A DNA stretch of 64,000 bases, taken from NCBI RefSeq assembly GCF_002252625.1, contig NZ_NQKW01000002.1, positions 186,001-250,000 of the forward strand, in the 5' to 3' direction. Both the position numbers and the translations under genes were made by a program. Source of the DNA: Synechococcus sp. 1G10. Its GTDB lineage: Bacteria; Cyanobacteriota; Cyanobacteriia; PCC-6307; Cyanobiaceae. The notes under the pieces are model-generated. The model had not been told where the DNA came from, did no database searches, and saw nothing but the letters and a program-made list of their open reading frames with translations. Below are positions 40,603-49,733 of this stretch, in pieces; within the stretch, counting starts at the first letter, position 1; each line of letters begins with the position of its first letter.

Positions 40603-41694
40603 ATGCTCAAAGCTGGAATCGTGGGGCTGCCCAACGTGGGCAAATCCACCCTGTTCAACGCCCTGGTGGCCAACGCCCAGGCCCAGGCGGCCAATTTCCC
40701 CTTCTGCACGATCGAGCCGAATGTGGGCGTTGTGGCAGTGCCTGACGGCCGGCTGCAGAGGCTCTCGGATCTCTCCAGCTCTCGTGAGATCGTCCCCACT
40801 CGGGTGGAGTTCGTCGACATCGCCGGTCTGGTGAAGGGAGCCAGTCAGGGGGAGGGCCTGGGTAACAAGTTCCTTGCCAACATCCGCGAGGTTGACGCGA
40901 TCGTGCACGTGGTCCGCTGCTTCGAGGACGACGACGTCATCCACGTGTCTGGTGAGGTGGATCCGGTGCGCGACGCCGAAGTGATCAATCTGGAGCTGGG
41001 TCTGGCGGATCTGGGCCAGATCGAGAAGCGCCGCGAGCGGCTGAAGAAGCAGGCGCGCACCAGTAAGGAGGCCCAGGCCGAGGATGCCGCCCTGGCGCGG
41101 ATCCAGGCGGAGCTCGAGCAGGGAGGTGCCGCCCGCAACGTGGAGCTGGGGGAGGAGGAGGTGCCCATGCTCAAGCCCCTCGGGCTGCTCACCGCCAAGC
41201 CGATCATCTACGCCACCAACGTCTCGGAAGACGATCTGGCCGAGGGCAATGCCCACAGCCGCTCCGTGGAGGAGCTGGCTTTGAAGGAAGGTGCCGAGGC
41301 CGTGCGCATCTCGGCCCAGGTGGAGGCGGAGCTGATTGAGCTGGGCGAGGCTGAGCGCGCTGACTATCTGGAGGGCCTGGGGGTCAGCGAGGGTGGGCTG
41401 CAGAGCCTGATCCACGCCACCTACCGCCTGCTGGGCCTGCGCACTTACTTCACCACCGGCGAGAAGGAAACCCGCGCCTGGACGATCACCGCCGGTATGA
41501 CCGCCCCCCAGGCCGCCGGGGTGATCCACACCGACTTCGAGCGGGGCTTCATCCGTGCCCAGACCGTGGCCTATGCCCAGCTCGTGGAGGCCGGCTCCCT
41601 GCCGGAAGCCCGCAACCGCGGCTGGCTGCGCAGTGAGGGTAAGGAGTACGTGGTCCAGGAAGGAGACGTGATGGAGTTTCTGTTCAACGTCTGA
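40603..41694 (+). CDS. ychF: Redox-regulated ATPase YchF
   Basis: A 363-residue Obg-family P-loop protein with G1 GLPNVGKST (8-16), [16 protein letters not shown], and NxxE in place of NKxD (ATNVSEDD), the feature that makes YchF prefer ATP. A TGS-like C-terminal domain follows. It binds ribosomes and responds to oxidative stress. Start ATG 40603; a longer frame from 40198 is rejected. Divergent from the adaptor gene by about 103 bases. Confidence 0.97.
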   Translation: MLKAGIVGLPNVGKSTLFNALVANAQAQAANFPFCTIEPNVGVVAVPDGRLQRLSDLSSSREIVPTRVEFVDIAGLVKGASQGEGLGNKFLANIREVDAIVHVVRCFEDDDVIHVSGEVDPVRDAEVINLELGLADLGQIEKRRERLKKQARTSKEAQAEDAALARIQAELEQGGAARNVELGEEEVPMLKPLGLLTAKPIIYATNVSEDDLAEGNAHSRSVEELALKEGAEAVRISAQVEAELIELGEAERADYLEGLGVSEGGLQSLIHATYRLLGLRTYFTTGEKETRAWTITAGMTAPQAAGVIHTDFERGFIRAQTVAYAQLVEAGSLPEARNRGWLRSEGKEYVVQEGDVMEFLFNV

Positions 41695-41719
41695 GCAGAT
41701 CGGCTCTCCCAGGCTCAGG

Positions 41720-42520
41720 TCAGGGCTCTGGATAGTTGAAGACCATCCCCTGCGGCACCCACTCGTGGTGGATGCTTGCGTCATAGACATACCAGGGGTC
41801 GGTGCGGGCGTAATCCTCCGGAAGGGTGTCCAGCAGTACCCAGGCGATGAATGCCACGGCCAGTTCCGTGGGGATCAAGTTGGGCTGGTTCATGCGGAAA
41901 AAGGCCGCCATCTCGAAGTCGGCCGGATCGGGAGTGCGCAGATCCGCCTGCATGTCCGTATCCACTTCCCCGGGGATCAGCTCGGCCACCGCCATGGTGG
42001 CCGAGCACTCCAGCTGCAGGGAGCGGCTCACGGAATGCAGGGCATGTTTGCTCATGCAGTAGAGGGAGAGCCCTGGGAAGGTTTCGTGGGCTGAGCGGGT
42101 GGAGAGATTCAGCACCCGGACTGCGGGCAGCATGCGCTGCGCCAAGGCCACACTCAGCCGCGCGGGGGCAATGGCCATGAGCGTCAGAGCCGCCGTCATG
42201 GCGTTGCTGGAGTGAGCCACCAGCGGACCGACCGGCGTGACCGCCCCGGCTCCATTCACCAGGGCTGCGATGCTCCGGGCGCCCAGGGCAAGCTCGATGC
42301 CCTCGATGGCAGCCTCGATTCCGGCGGGGGTGGAAAGATCAGCTTCCACCAGTTGCAGATCGTCGTCGTCGGCTGGCAGGGTGCAGCTCTCAATCCTGCG
42401 CACCACAGCAATCACGGGACGCCCGCGCTGGCGGAGCTGATTCACAAGCTCGCGGCCCAGGCCGCGACTGGCACCGGTGACCACGACGACGCCCGCTGGC
42501 AGTTGGTCAATCTGTGACAT
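41720..42520 (-). CDS. Short-chain dehydrogenase/reductase
   Basis: A 266-residue SDR. NAD(P)-binding TGASRGLG (15-22), NGAG (89-92), and the catalytic Ser140, Tyr154 and Lys158 (Y-C-M-S-K) are visible. The C-terminal end (WYVYDASIHHEWVPQG) is unusual for FabG and points to a different substrate, which I cannot name. It borders the methyltransferase relic with 48 bases between, on the same strand. Confidence 0.9.
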   Translation of the reverse strand: MSQIDQLPAGVVVVTGASRGLGRELVNQLRQRGRPVIAVVRRIESCTLPADDDDLQLVEADLSTPAGIEAAIEGIELALGARSIAALVNGAGAVTPVGPLVAHSSNAMTAALTLMAIAPARLSVALAQRMLPAVRVLNLSTRSAHETFPGLSLYCMSKHALHSVSRSLQLECSATMAVAELIPGEVDTDMQADLRTPDPADFEMAAFFRMNQPNLIPTELAVAFIAWVLLDTLPEDYARTDPWYVYDASIHHEWVPQGMVFNYPEP

Positions 42521-42568
42521 CGTAAAAACAATGGACGGTTAAAACCAATGGCTGGAACTCTGATGGGG

Positions 42569-42875
42569 TCAGGCTCCGCTTGGTGCATCAGTCTGCAGCC
42601 AGATCGAGGTTGAACCAGACTCGCTGGCGGGATTGGGATACTTGATCGCGATCACCATCGAGTCGGGCCCGAAGGGATGCTCCATCAGCGTTGTCGAGAA
42701 TCCGGCCTCCTTCATCCAGCCGGTGTAGTCGGCGCAGTCGGCGCCTGTGTCATCGAAGCCGCCTGGTGTTTCGAGGAGCATGTTCATACTTATCAGCAGT
42801 CCAAAAGAATTCTGGAATCGATCGTCGTCTGAGGTACACGGCCATACCGGTCTGCAGGATTTTTTCAGGATTCAC
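42569..42875 (-). pseudogene. Remnant of an O-methyltransferase gene, internally deleted
   Basis: The minus strand from GTG at 42875 reads [15 protein letters not shown], which looks like the N-terminus of a SAM-dependent O-methyltransferase of the dimerisation-plus-Rossmann type (these often begin NPExILQ-x-GM). A different frame then reads [16 protein letters not shown] (about 42829-42782) and continues [16 protein letters not shown]...[11 protein letters not shown]...[12 protein letters not shown], the C-terminal end of the same family. The middle (roughly 250-300 residues) is missing and the two parts are out of frame, with the join at about 42829-42842. A 72-residue frame from 42787 is all that stays open. 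I infer a dead gene; a tiny expressed peptide cannot be excluded. Confidence 0.75.
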
Positions 42876-42927
42876 GGCTGCTGCATGGATGTCTGCTTGC
42901 CTGACTCGGTCACTCTGAATACAGGGC

Positions 42928-43659
42928 TCAAGACCAGTCCAGAGCCGGAAGCCCGCGGAAGGCGTGGCGTACGCCGGTGCTCCAGCCGGTGCTCAGGGCT
43001 GAGAAGTAGGGGTCGCCATCGAGGAAGCGGCGTCTGTGGCGAATGGCCAGGCTGTCGCGCTCGTACCAGATCAGGTCGATCGGCATGCCCACCGACAGAT
43101 TGCTGCGCATGGTGGAATCGAAGGACACCAGTACGCATTTGGTGGCATCAGCCAATGTCGTGGCCGGGGTGATCACACGGTCGATGATCGGCTTGCCGTA
43201 TTTCGCTTCGCCGGTCTGCAGGAAGGGTGTGTCTTCGCCAGCTTCGATGAAGTTGCCTTCGGCGTAGATGCGAAACAGCCGCGGGGCTTCCCCCCTGATC
43301 TGGCCGCCCAGAATGAATGAGGCGTTGAATTTCAGTGCACTGCCCTCCATGAAGGGGGCATCGCGATGCTCGATGTCGCGCATCGCATCCGATACCAGCA
43401 TGGCCACATCGAACAGGGTCTGGGCGTTCCACAGGGTGGAGGTGCCATCGTTGCGACTGGCCCGCTGTTGCAGCAGGCTCACCACCGCCTGGGTGCCGGC
43501 CAGGCTGCCCGAACTGAGCAGAACGATCACCCGATCACCGGGCCGCTCAAAGGTGGTCATCTTGCAGAACCTGGCGAAATCATCGACGCCGGCATTGGTG
43601 CGCGAATCGGAGGCCATCACCAGACCCTCCTGCAGCAGCATGCCCACGCAATACGTCAC
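42928..43659 (-). CDS. Anbu (ancestral beta-type) proteasome-like peptidase
   Basis: A 243-residue protein starting MTYCVGMLLQEG, as in Anbu proteins: Thr2 becomes the N-terminal nucleophile after Met removal. The ASDSRTNAG block follows at about 16-24, and VLLSSGSLAGTQAVV is the Ntn-hydrolase core. The length agrees with the family (about 245). Anbu forms ring- or spiral-like assemblies; its substrates are not well defined. Elsewhere Anbu is encoded with an alpha-E protein, a circularly permuted ATP-grasp and a transglutaminase-like gene; none is here. Confidence 0.88.
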   Translation of the reverse strand: MTYCVGMLLQEGLVMASDSRTNAGVDDFARFCKMTTFERPGDRVIVLLSSGSLAGTQAVVSLLQQRASRNDGTSTLWNAQTLFDVAMLVSDAMRDIEHRDAPFMEGSALKFNASFILGGQIRGEAPRLFRIYAEGNFIEAGEDTPFLQTGEAKYGKPIIDRVITPATTLADATKCVLVSFDSTMRSNLSVGMPIDLIWYERDSLAIRHRRRFLDGDPYFSALSTGWSTGVRHAFRGLPALDWS

Positions 43660-43769
43660 AGTCTGATTTTCGCTTTGGCGGCTCCATTTTTACGGTGGAC
43701 CCGCTCCAGCGTCTGTCCCGGCGGCGCCCCACTGAGGGGGGACAATGGGAGCAGCTGCAGTGGCCGGTG

Positions 43770-44000
43770 ATGCCCACATCCCAGACGTCTCCCGCCAACG
43801 ATCCGGAAGCGCCAATCAATCCGGCCGCTCCCGCCGATCACCCCCACAACTTCGAGGTTCAGAAGGAACTGCACCAGCGGATCCGCAACGACCCCGACTA
43901 CGACGACTGGGAATACGGCACCGAGCCGCTCCCCCATGAGTCGGAAGCCTGGATCCGTGCCCAGAAGGCCAACGCCAACACCCAGGTCGAGGGCACCTGA
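43770..44000 (+). CDS. Small hypothetical protein
   Basis: A 76-residue protein from ATG 43770 (MPTSQTSPANDPEAP). It is acidic and Pro/Asn/Asp-rich, with a short ordered part HNFEVQKELHQRIRNDPDYDDWEYGTEPLPHE. A longer frame to 43695 has an unrelated basic N-terminus and is less likely. No family recognised. It is divergent from the Anbu gene and ends 15 bases from the convergent MFS gene. Confidence 0.6.
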   Translation: MPTSQTSPANDPEAPINPAAPADHPHNFEVQKELHQRIRNDPDYDDWEYGTEPLPHESEAWIRAQKANANTQVEGT

Positions 44001-44015
44001 GGGGCGCGCCATTGC

Positions 44016-45266
44016 TCAGGGGCCCGCCTGGATCCGCCGCTGACCGGGGTGGGGATGGAAGCGGTTCAGCTCCCCCACCAGCAGCAGCCCCAGCAGGCTC
44101 AGCATTGTCATCAAGAGCCAGAGGCCGGCTCCGTGCCGTTGGTTTTCCAGCAGCCAGCCCCCCACCAGAGGAGCCACAAACGAGCTGATCGCGAAGCACT
44201 GGGAGAACAGGGCCAGAGCCATCCCCTGGTGCGTTGCCGGAGTGATTTCGATCACCGCTTCACTGGCGGTTGGGAGGAAGGCCGCCGCCGCTGCCGCCAG
44301 GGGTACCTGGGCCAGCACCAGCAGGGGCAGGCTCTGCCAGCCCAGGGCTGAGAGGGCCAGCAGCAGGCTGCCGAGCGCAAAGCCAAGCAGGCTCCAGCCC
44401 AACCCAAAGGCCACCGGCCGCTCCGACAGCCAGCGCCCCAGAGGCCACTGGAACAGCAGCAGCAAGCTGAGCTGCAGGCCCAGCAGCAGGGCCCCGAGAC
44501 TCTCGGGCAGCGGTGCCCGCTCCAGCCCACCGCGCACCAGATCCAGCGGCAAGGCGCTCTGCAGGAGCGACACCATGGCCGTGGCCAGCAGCGTCACCCC
44601 CAGCAGGGGGAGCAGGGGCTTCACCCACTGGCGCCAGGGCAGCCGGCGATCCCCGTCGCTGCTGGCGGCCGCCACGGGCAGAGGCGAGCGCAGCAGCAGG
44701 GTGATCACCACCACCATGCAGGCGATGTCGACCAGATAGATGCCGCGCAGGTGTCGGCTGCCCGCCAGCAGGGCTCCCAGCAGCACCCCCAGGGCCACGC
44801 CCAGGGCATCACCGGTTCTGACCAGCGCGTAGGCACGGCTGGTGGGCAGGGGCGGCGCACTCAGGGGAACCGCCAGCTCGATCGCCGGCCAGTAGATCCC
44901 CATCGCCGTGCCCAGCAGCACCTGCCCCAGCACGAAGGCGACGAAGGTTTCCGCCCTGAACAGCTGGCTGTCGGCCAGCACTGAGATCAGTGCCGCCAGC
45001 AGCACCGGCCGGGTGGTGCTGAGGCCATGGTCGAGCCACCAGCCGCTCAGCAGCCGCCCCAGGGTGCCGGCCAGTGCCGCGGCGGCCAGGCCCTGACCCA
45101 CCTCCAGGGCCGAGAACTGCGCCTGGTGAAACACCACCGGGGTGAGATAGAGGATCCCCCCAGCCCCGAAGCTGCCCACCAGCCGGATCACGGTCAGTTC
45201 GCGCAGCGGCGCGGGAAACTGGAGCCACCAGATCGGTTGGCTTGCTCCTGCCTGCGGCTCAGTCAC
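44016..45266 (-). CDS. MFS transporter
   Basis: A 416-residue protein with about 12 helices, in the MFS pattern of two six-helix halves separated by a cytoplasmic loop (near SSDGDRRLPWRQWVK). The first half has LAGTLGRLLSGWWLDHGLS, resembling the conserved loop 2-3 motif G-x3-D-R. I use GTG at 45266 (MTEPQAGASQ). The frame goes on to 45515, but that N-terminus is Arg/Pro-rich and overlaps the divergent hydrolase. Substrate unknown. Confidence 0.85.
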   Translation of the reverse strand: MTEPQAGASQPIWWLQFPAPLRELTVIRLVGSFGAGGILYLTPVVFHQAQFSALEVGQGLAAAALAGTLGRLLSGWWLDHGLSTTRPVLLAALISVLADSQLFRAETFVAFVLGQVLLGTAMGIYWPAIELAVPLSAPPLPTSRAYALVRTGDALGVALGVLLGALLAGSRHLRGIYLVDIACMVVVITLLLRSPLPVAAASSDGDRRLPWRQWVKPLLPLLGVTLLATAMVSLLQSALPLDLVRGGLERAPLPESLGALLLGLQLSLLLLFQWPLGRWLSERPVAFGLGWSLLGFALGSLLLALSALGWQSLPLLVLAQVPLAAAAAAFLPTASEAVIEITPATHQGMALALFSQCFAISSFVAPLVGGWLLENQRHGAGLWLLMTMLSLLGLLLVGELNRFHPHPGQRRIQAGP

Positions 45267-46840
45267 AACACGTTCGCCGGGGGCTGGCACTCCTGACCAG
45301 TCTGCTGGTGGGCTCGGCGACGCCGCTGCTGGCAGTTTCAGCTCGGGCCGCCGACCGGCTGGATGTGCAGCTCGATGGCCTCTCGCTGCCCCTCGATCTG
45401 CACCAGCTCGATGCCTGGAGCCGGGACCCGAAGGGCAGCCGCAGTGAACTGGCCATCTGGTTCGAGCTGCTCGATGAGCGCAGTCGCGACGATCTGGTGT
45501 CCTTGCTGCGGGCACCCCTGCTGCGTGACCGCGGCTTCGCTCTGCAGTTGCTGCAGAGCTGGGCTGGCCGCCAGGTGCTGCAGGAGGTGGGCGAACTGTT
45601 CGCTGGAGGGAAACCCGGCAGCGGCGTGCTGCTGCTCACCACCCTGCGGGAGCGGCTGCAGCGGCCCGAGCCGATTCGGTTCGTGGAACTGTTGCTGGCG
45701 GTGCCCACTCCCCAGCTCACCCTCGATCTCGATGGGCTGCTGCAGCTCGCGGGCCTCTGGCGGCAGCAGCTGGACGAGCAGGCTCTTGCGCTGAAGAGAT
45801 TACGGGACCTGCCGCTGCGCATCCGGAAGGATTCAGCGACCAGGGAACGGCTCTCGGCGATTCAGCCTGAGCTCAGTCCCAGATCCATTGCCCTGACGGT
45901 GGCCCACCGGTCAGCCCCGCTGGAGCTTGAACTCTGGCCGGCCGCGACGCCCCGCCAGGGTTCATGGGTGGTGCTGATGCCGGGACTGGGGGGCAGCAGT
46001 GCCCAGCTCGGCTGGATGGCCCAGGGCCTGGCGGCCAGGGGCTGGCCGGTGGTTCTGATCGAGCACCCCGGCAGCAACGAGACGGCGGTGCGCCAGATGC
46101 TCGATGGCCAGCGCCCTCCGCCCGGGGCTGAAACCTTGCCCGATCGTCTGGCGGATGTGGAGGCGGTCCTGGCGGCGGAGGGGCAGGGGCAGATTCCCCG
46201 GCTTGGCCACTCGGTGGTGTTGATGGGCCACTCCCTGGGGGGGCTTTCGGCGCTGCTGGCGAGCGGTCTGCGCCCGGCCCCGGGCCTGGCCCGCCGCTGC
46301 GACCGGGCTCTGGATGTGATCCCCCTGATCAACATCTCCAGATTGCTGCAATGTCAGCTTCAGGAGGTGGCCCTGCCGGAGCCGGCCAGCGGCCAGCCGA
46401 GAACCCTGGCTGCCGTGGTGAGCCTGAACGGCTTCGGCAGCCTGCTCTGGCCTGGCCGTGGTCTGGAGCGGCTCAAGGCCCCGCTGCTGATCACAGGCGG
46501 CGGGCTGGATCTGGTCACCCCGCCGGTGAGCGAGCAGCTGGCACTGTTCCTGCAGCACCCGGATCCACGCAGCCGTCTGGTGATGGTGGAGGGCGGCAGC
46601 CACTTCTCCGTGGTGCGCGTCAAGGAGCACGAGCAGGCGCTCTGGCGGCTCGGTGATGGCCTGGTGGGGGTGGAGCCGGTGCGGGTCCAGGAGCTGCTGC
46701 TCAGCCTCACCAGCGAGTTCCTGGCGTCAGTGGACACGGCCGCGCCGATGGCCCCTCAGCGCCGCAGCCGCGATGGCGTGACGGCCTATGTGCTTGACGG
46801 CCGCAATGCCCGGCGCTGGCGCAGCCGCATCGGCCGCTGA
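45242..46840 (+). CDS. DUF1400-type / alpha-beta hydrolase (exported)
   Basis: A 532-residue protein. The N-terminus is a signal-like hydrophobic stretch ending in SARAAD; a DUF1400-like region follows, then an alpha/beta hydrolase with the oxyanion block VVLMPGLGGSSAQLGW, nucleophile G-H-S-L-G-G, an acid in GGLDLVTPP and a His in EGGSHFSVV. It is probably a lipase/esterase-type enzyme outside the cytoplasm. The start TTG (45242) lies 25 bases inside the divergent MFS start. A later start would cut the signal peptide. Confidence 0.82.
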   Translation: MLLPAAQSQHVRRGLALLTSLLVGSATPLLAVSARAADRLDVQLDGLSLPLDLHQLDAWSRDPKGSRSELAIWFELLDERSRDDLVSLLRAPLLRDRGFALQLLQSWAGRQVLQEVGELFAGGKPGSGVLLLTTLRERLQRPEPIRFVELLLAVPTPQLTLDLDGLLQLAGLWRQQLDEQALALKRLRDLPLRIRKDSATRERLSAIQPELSPRSIALTVAHRSAPLELELWPAATPRQGSWVVLMPGLGGSSAQLGWMAQGLAARGWPVVLIEHPGSNETAVRQMLDGQRPPPGAETLPDRLADVEAVLAAEGQGQIPRLGHSVVLMGHSLGGLSALLASGLRPAPGLARRCDRALDVIPLINISRLLQCQLQEVALPEPASGQPRTLAAVVSLNGFGSLLWPGRGLERLKAPLLITGGGLDLVTPPVSEQLALFLQHPDPRSRLVMVEGGSHFSVVRVKEHEQALWRLGDGLVGVEPVRVQELLLSLTSEFLASVDTAAPMAPQRRSRDGVTAYVLDGRNARRWRSRIGR

Positions 46841-46849
46841 AGGCGTGGC

Positions 46850-47869
46850 TCAGAAGCGGATGCGTGGATCCAGCACCGCCACCAGCATGTCCACCGTCAC
46901 GCTCACCAGCACCACCAGGGCCGCCACCACCACCACAATCCCCTGCACCAGGGGGTAGTCGCGCTGGCCGATGGCCTCCTGCAGCCGGAAGGCGATGCCG
47001 GGCCAGGAGTAGGTGACCTCGATCAGCAGGGCGCCACCGATCAGAGACGCCACGGTGATACCTGTGATCGTGAGCACTGGCAGCAGCGCATTCGGCAGGG
47101 CATGGCGCAGCACCACCCGGGTTTCACTCAGGCCCCGGCTGCGGGCCGCTTCCACGTAGTCGGAGCGCAGCACCCTGCGGAGGTTGAGTCGCAGGGCGTT
47201 GGCGAAGATGCCGCTGAGCAGCAGGCCCAGGGTGCTGGCGGGCAGCACCAGGTGCCGCAGGCTGCCGGCCAGCTGCTGGGGATTGCCGGCGCGCAGGCTG
47301 TCGAGCAGATAGAAGCCGCTGCCGCTGGGAGGCATCAGGGTGGCGGGGAAGCGCCCTCCCACCGGCAGCCAGCCCAGCCAGACGGCGAAGATCAGCTGGA
47401 TCACCATTGCGGCCCAGAACGGCGGCAGGGCATAGGTGCCGATGCCATAGAGCCTGCCGGCCAGATCGAGCCTGCCCTCGGGGCGAGCGATGCCGCTGAA
47501 GCCCACCGCCAACCCGAGCACCGCGGCGATCAGCAGCGCACACAGTCCCAGTTCGAGGCTGGCCGGCAGGCTCTGGCGGATCACCTCCAGCACCGGTGTC
47601 TGGTTGGTGAGCGATTCCCCCAGATTCCCCTTGACCAGATCGGCCAGGAAGTGGCCGTATTGGGCCGGCAGGGGCTGGTCGAGCCCCAGCTGCTGGCGCA
47701 GGGCCTGACGCGCCGCCTCCGGCGCCCGTGTGCCCAGCAGGGCGTCGATGGGATCCCCGGGCGCCAGCCGCAGCAGCAGAAACACCAGAGTGGCGATCAG
47801 CCAGAGCATCACAGGAGCGAGCAGCAGCCGGCTGCCCAGGTAGCCCAGCAGCTGACGGCGGCGGCTCAT
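46850..47869 (-). CDS. Peptide-type ABC transporter permease (DppB-like)
   Basis: A 339-residue, six-helix permease. The DppB-type N-terminus (LVFLLLRLAPGDPIDALLG) and the conserved membrane loop LRSDYVEAARSRGLSETRVVLRHALPNALLPV (EAA loop) are clear. ATG 47869 overlaps the binding-protein gene by 4 bases. A second permease (DppC type) and ATPases are not present nearby, so it must work with partners elsewhere or be remnant-like. Confidence 0.93.
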   Translation of the reverse strand: MSRRRQLLGYLGSRLLLAPVMLWLIATLVFLLLRLAPGDPIDALLGTRAPEAARQALRQQLGLDQPLPAQYGHFLADLVKGNLGESLTNQTPVLEVIRQSLPASLELGLCALLIAAVLGLAVGFSGIARPEGRLDLAGRLYGIGTYALPPFWAAMVIQLIFAVWLGWLPVGGRFPATLMPPSGSGFYLLDSLRAGNPQQLAGSLRHLVLPASTLGLLLSGIFANALRLNLRRVLRSDYVEAARSRGLSETRVVLRHALPNALLPVLTITGITVASLIGGALLIEVTYSWPGIAFRLQEAIGQRDYPLVQGIVVVVAALVVLVSVTVDMLVAVLDPRIRF

Positions 47870-49461
47870 GGCGCAGGCCTCGAAGCGGCAGGCCGCTGCT
47901 GAAGCTGGCTGAGCACCACGCGGCCGGAACCATCGAACACGGGAGTGCTCAGGCTGGCCTGGGCCCAGGCCCGTGGCGCCACCAGCCAGACCGGGATGTA
48001 GGGGGCGGCGGCGGCGGTGTCCCGCTGCAGACGCCTCAGCAGCTCGATCCGCTCGCTTCCCTCCAGGCTCTGGCTGAGGAGCAGCTCCTCGTTCAGGCCC
48101 GGGCGGGTCCAGAAGCTGCCGCTGGCGGCACTGGGCCCTTCCAGGCAGCGATAGCCCACGGCCTTGTTGCAGCCCAGCAGCGGCTGCAGGTAGTTGTCGG
48201 CGTCGGGATAGTCGCCCATCCACTCCAGCAGGATCGAGGCGAAGGCCCCCTCGCCGAGCTGACGGTAGGCGGTGGTGGATTCCATGCCGCTCACCTCCAG
48301 AACGATGCAGTCACCCAGATCCCGGCGCAGCTGTTCCTTCCAGATCAGGGCGAAGAGTTTGTCGGCGGGGATGTTGGAGCGGAAGGTGAAGGGCAGGTTC
48401 AGCGTGCGGCCCCGGCAGTAGCCGGCCTGCTCGAACAGCCGCCGCGCCTGCGCCGGGTCGTAGGCCGGCCAGGCCGTCGGTTCGGAGCCGCTCAGGCTGG
48501 GGGGCACCAGATCTCGCAGCGGCGGCCGCAGGCCATGGGTCACCCGCTGGCTGATCAGTTCGTGGTCAAGGCTGTGGGCAATGGCACGGCGTACCAGCGG
48601 GTTCTTCAGGGGCGGCTGGTCGCTGAGCAGGGTCAGGTACCCGATCTCCAGCGCCGGACCAACCCCTTCCAGCAACCGTCCCCGTTGGGCGTCCTGGTGC
48701 AGGGAGAGCTGCTGGTCGCCCTCCAGGCTCGTGGAGAGCAGCACATCCACCTCGCCGCTGCGCATGGCCCCGTAGAGAGCCGTGGAGTTGCTGAGGTTGA
48801 CCAGGTCAAGCCCCTTGTTGGCTGGACGCTCCCCCCAGTAGTCGTTGAAGGGCTCCAGCCGCTGCTGCTGGTCGGCGAAGAAGGTGAGCTTGTAAGGGCC
48901 AGTGCCCACGAAGCGGTCGTTGAGGAAGCGCTTGTCGTGGCTTCGGTAGGCAGTGGGGGAAAGGGGCGTGAGACTGACGGCGCTCAGCATCTGGGGCAGG
49001 GCGGTGAAGGGGCGCCGCAGCTTCAGTTCCAGCTCATGGCTGCCACTGGCCCGCACTGAAACGATTCGATCCCCCAGCAGATAACTGAGCTTGCCGATGG
49101 CCAGAAACCGCTCCAGGGTGAACACCATGGCGGCGGCATCGAAGCGGGTGCCGTCGTGGAAGCGGACTCCCTGCCGCAGCGGCACCCAGGCGGTGAGCCG
49201 ATCCGGACTCAGCCTCGGCAGGGCCGTGGCCAGCCGTGGCTCCAGCTGACCCTTGGCATCGATCACGTAGAGCGGATCGCCGATGGCGCTGATCAGCTGG
49301 AGAGCCCCGAAGCTGTAGGTGGCGGCCGGGTCCACCGAATCGATCCTGGTGCGGCTGCCCACCACCAGCCGCCCCCCGGGCCCTTGGGGCTGACAACCCA
49401 GCAGCGCCCCCATCAGGATGGCCAGCAAGGACACCGTGCGCAGCCGCTTCAAGCCAGGCAA
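47866..49461 (-). CDS. Peptide/nickel-type ABC transporter substrate-binding lipoprotein
   Basis: A 531-residue family-5 extracellular solute-binding protein. The N-terminus has a signal with lipobox LLGC (about 20-23), then VVGSRTRIDSVDPAATYSFGALQLI, the start of the SBP_bac_5 fold. It should deliver peptides or similar cargo to the permease. Start MPGLKRLRTVSLLAILMG. Together with the permease it forms a two-gene unit. Confidence 0.93.
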   Translation of the reverse strand: MPGLKRLRTVSLLAILMGALLGCQPQGPGGRLVVGSRTRIDSVDPAATYSFGALQLISAIGDPLYVIDAKGQLEPRLATALPRLSPDRLTAWVPLRQGVRFHDGTRFDAAAMVFTLERFLAIGKLSYLLGDRIVSVRASGSHELELKLRRPFTALPQMLSAVSLTPLSPTAYRSHDKRFLNDRFVGTGPYKLTFFADQQQRLEPFNDYWGERPANKGLDLVNLSNSTALYGAMRSGEVDVLLSTSLEGDQQLSLHQDAQRGRLLEGVGPALEIGYLTLLSDQPPLKNPLVRRAIAHSLDHELISQRVTHGLRPPLRDLVPPSLSGSEPTAWPAYDPAQARRLFEQAGYCRGRTLNLPFTFRSNIPADKLFALIWKEQLRRDLGDCIVLEVSGMESTTAYRQLGEGAFASILLEWMGDYPDADNYLQPLLGCNKAVGYRCLEGPSAASGSFWTRPGLNEELLLSQSLEGSERIELLRRLQRDTAAAAPYIPVWLVAPRAWAQASLSTPVFDGSGRVVLSQLQQRPAASRPAP

Positions 49462-49502
49462 AGCGTTCAGGAGGCTCCTGGAGGATGGTCAGAGGCCCCC
49501 AT

Positions 49503-49733
49503 TCAAGACCGCGACGGGCAGCTCTGGGAATGGGGCAGGTGATGAAGTTCCACCTGGCGGATCGACACCTCGAACACCGGAGAGCCGTGCCGCGCCAGGG
49601 GCCAGCGGCGCACCCAGCAGCGGTCATGGGGTGCATCGACACCGATCACCTGATACAGGCCATCGCTCGTGGGTCCGGCGCTGAGCGCCATGTCGGCACT
49701 GAGGTGAACGCAGTCACCCTGATGGAGGGTCAT
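49503..49733 (-). CDS. Small hypothetical protein
   Basis: A 76-residue frame from ATG 49733 (MTLHQGDCVHLSADM). The N-terminal 60 residues (LYQVIGVDAPHDRCWVRRWPL, SPVFEVSIRQVELHH) look like a compact beta-rich SH3-like unit; the end is Ser/Pro-rich. I recognise no family. It lies 42 bases upstream of the solute-binding gene on the same strand. Confidence 0.6.
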   Translation of the reverse strand: MTLHQGDCVHLSADMALSAGPTSDGLYQVIGVDAPHDRCWVRRWPLARHGSPVFEVSIRQVELHHLPHSQSCPSRS

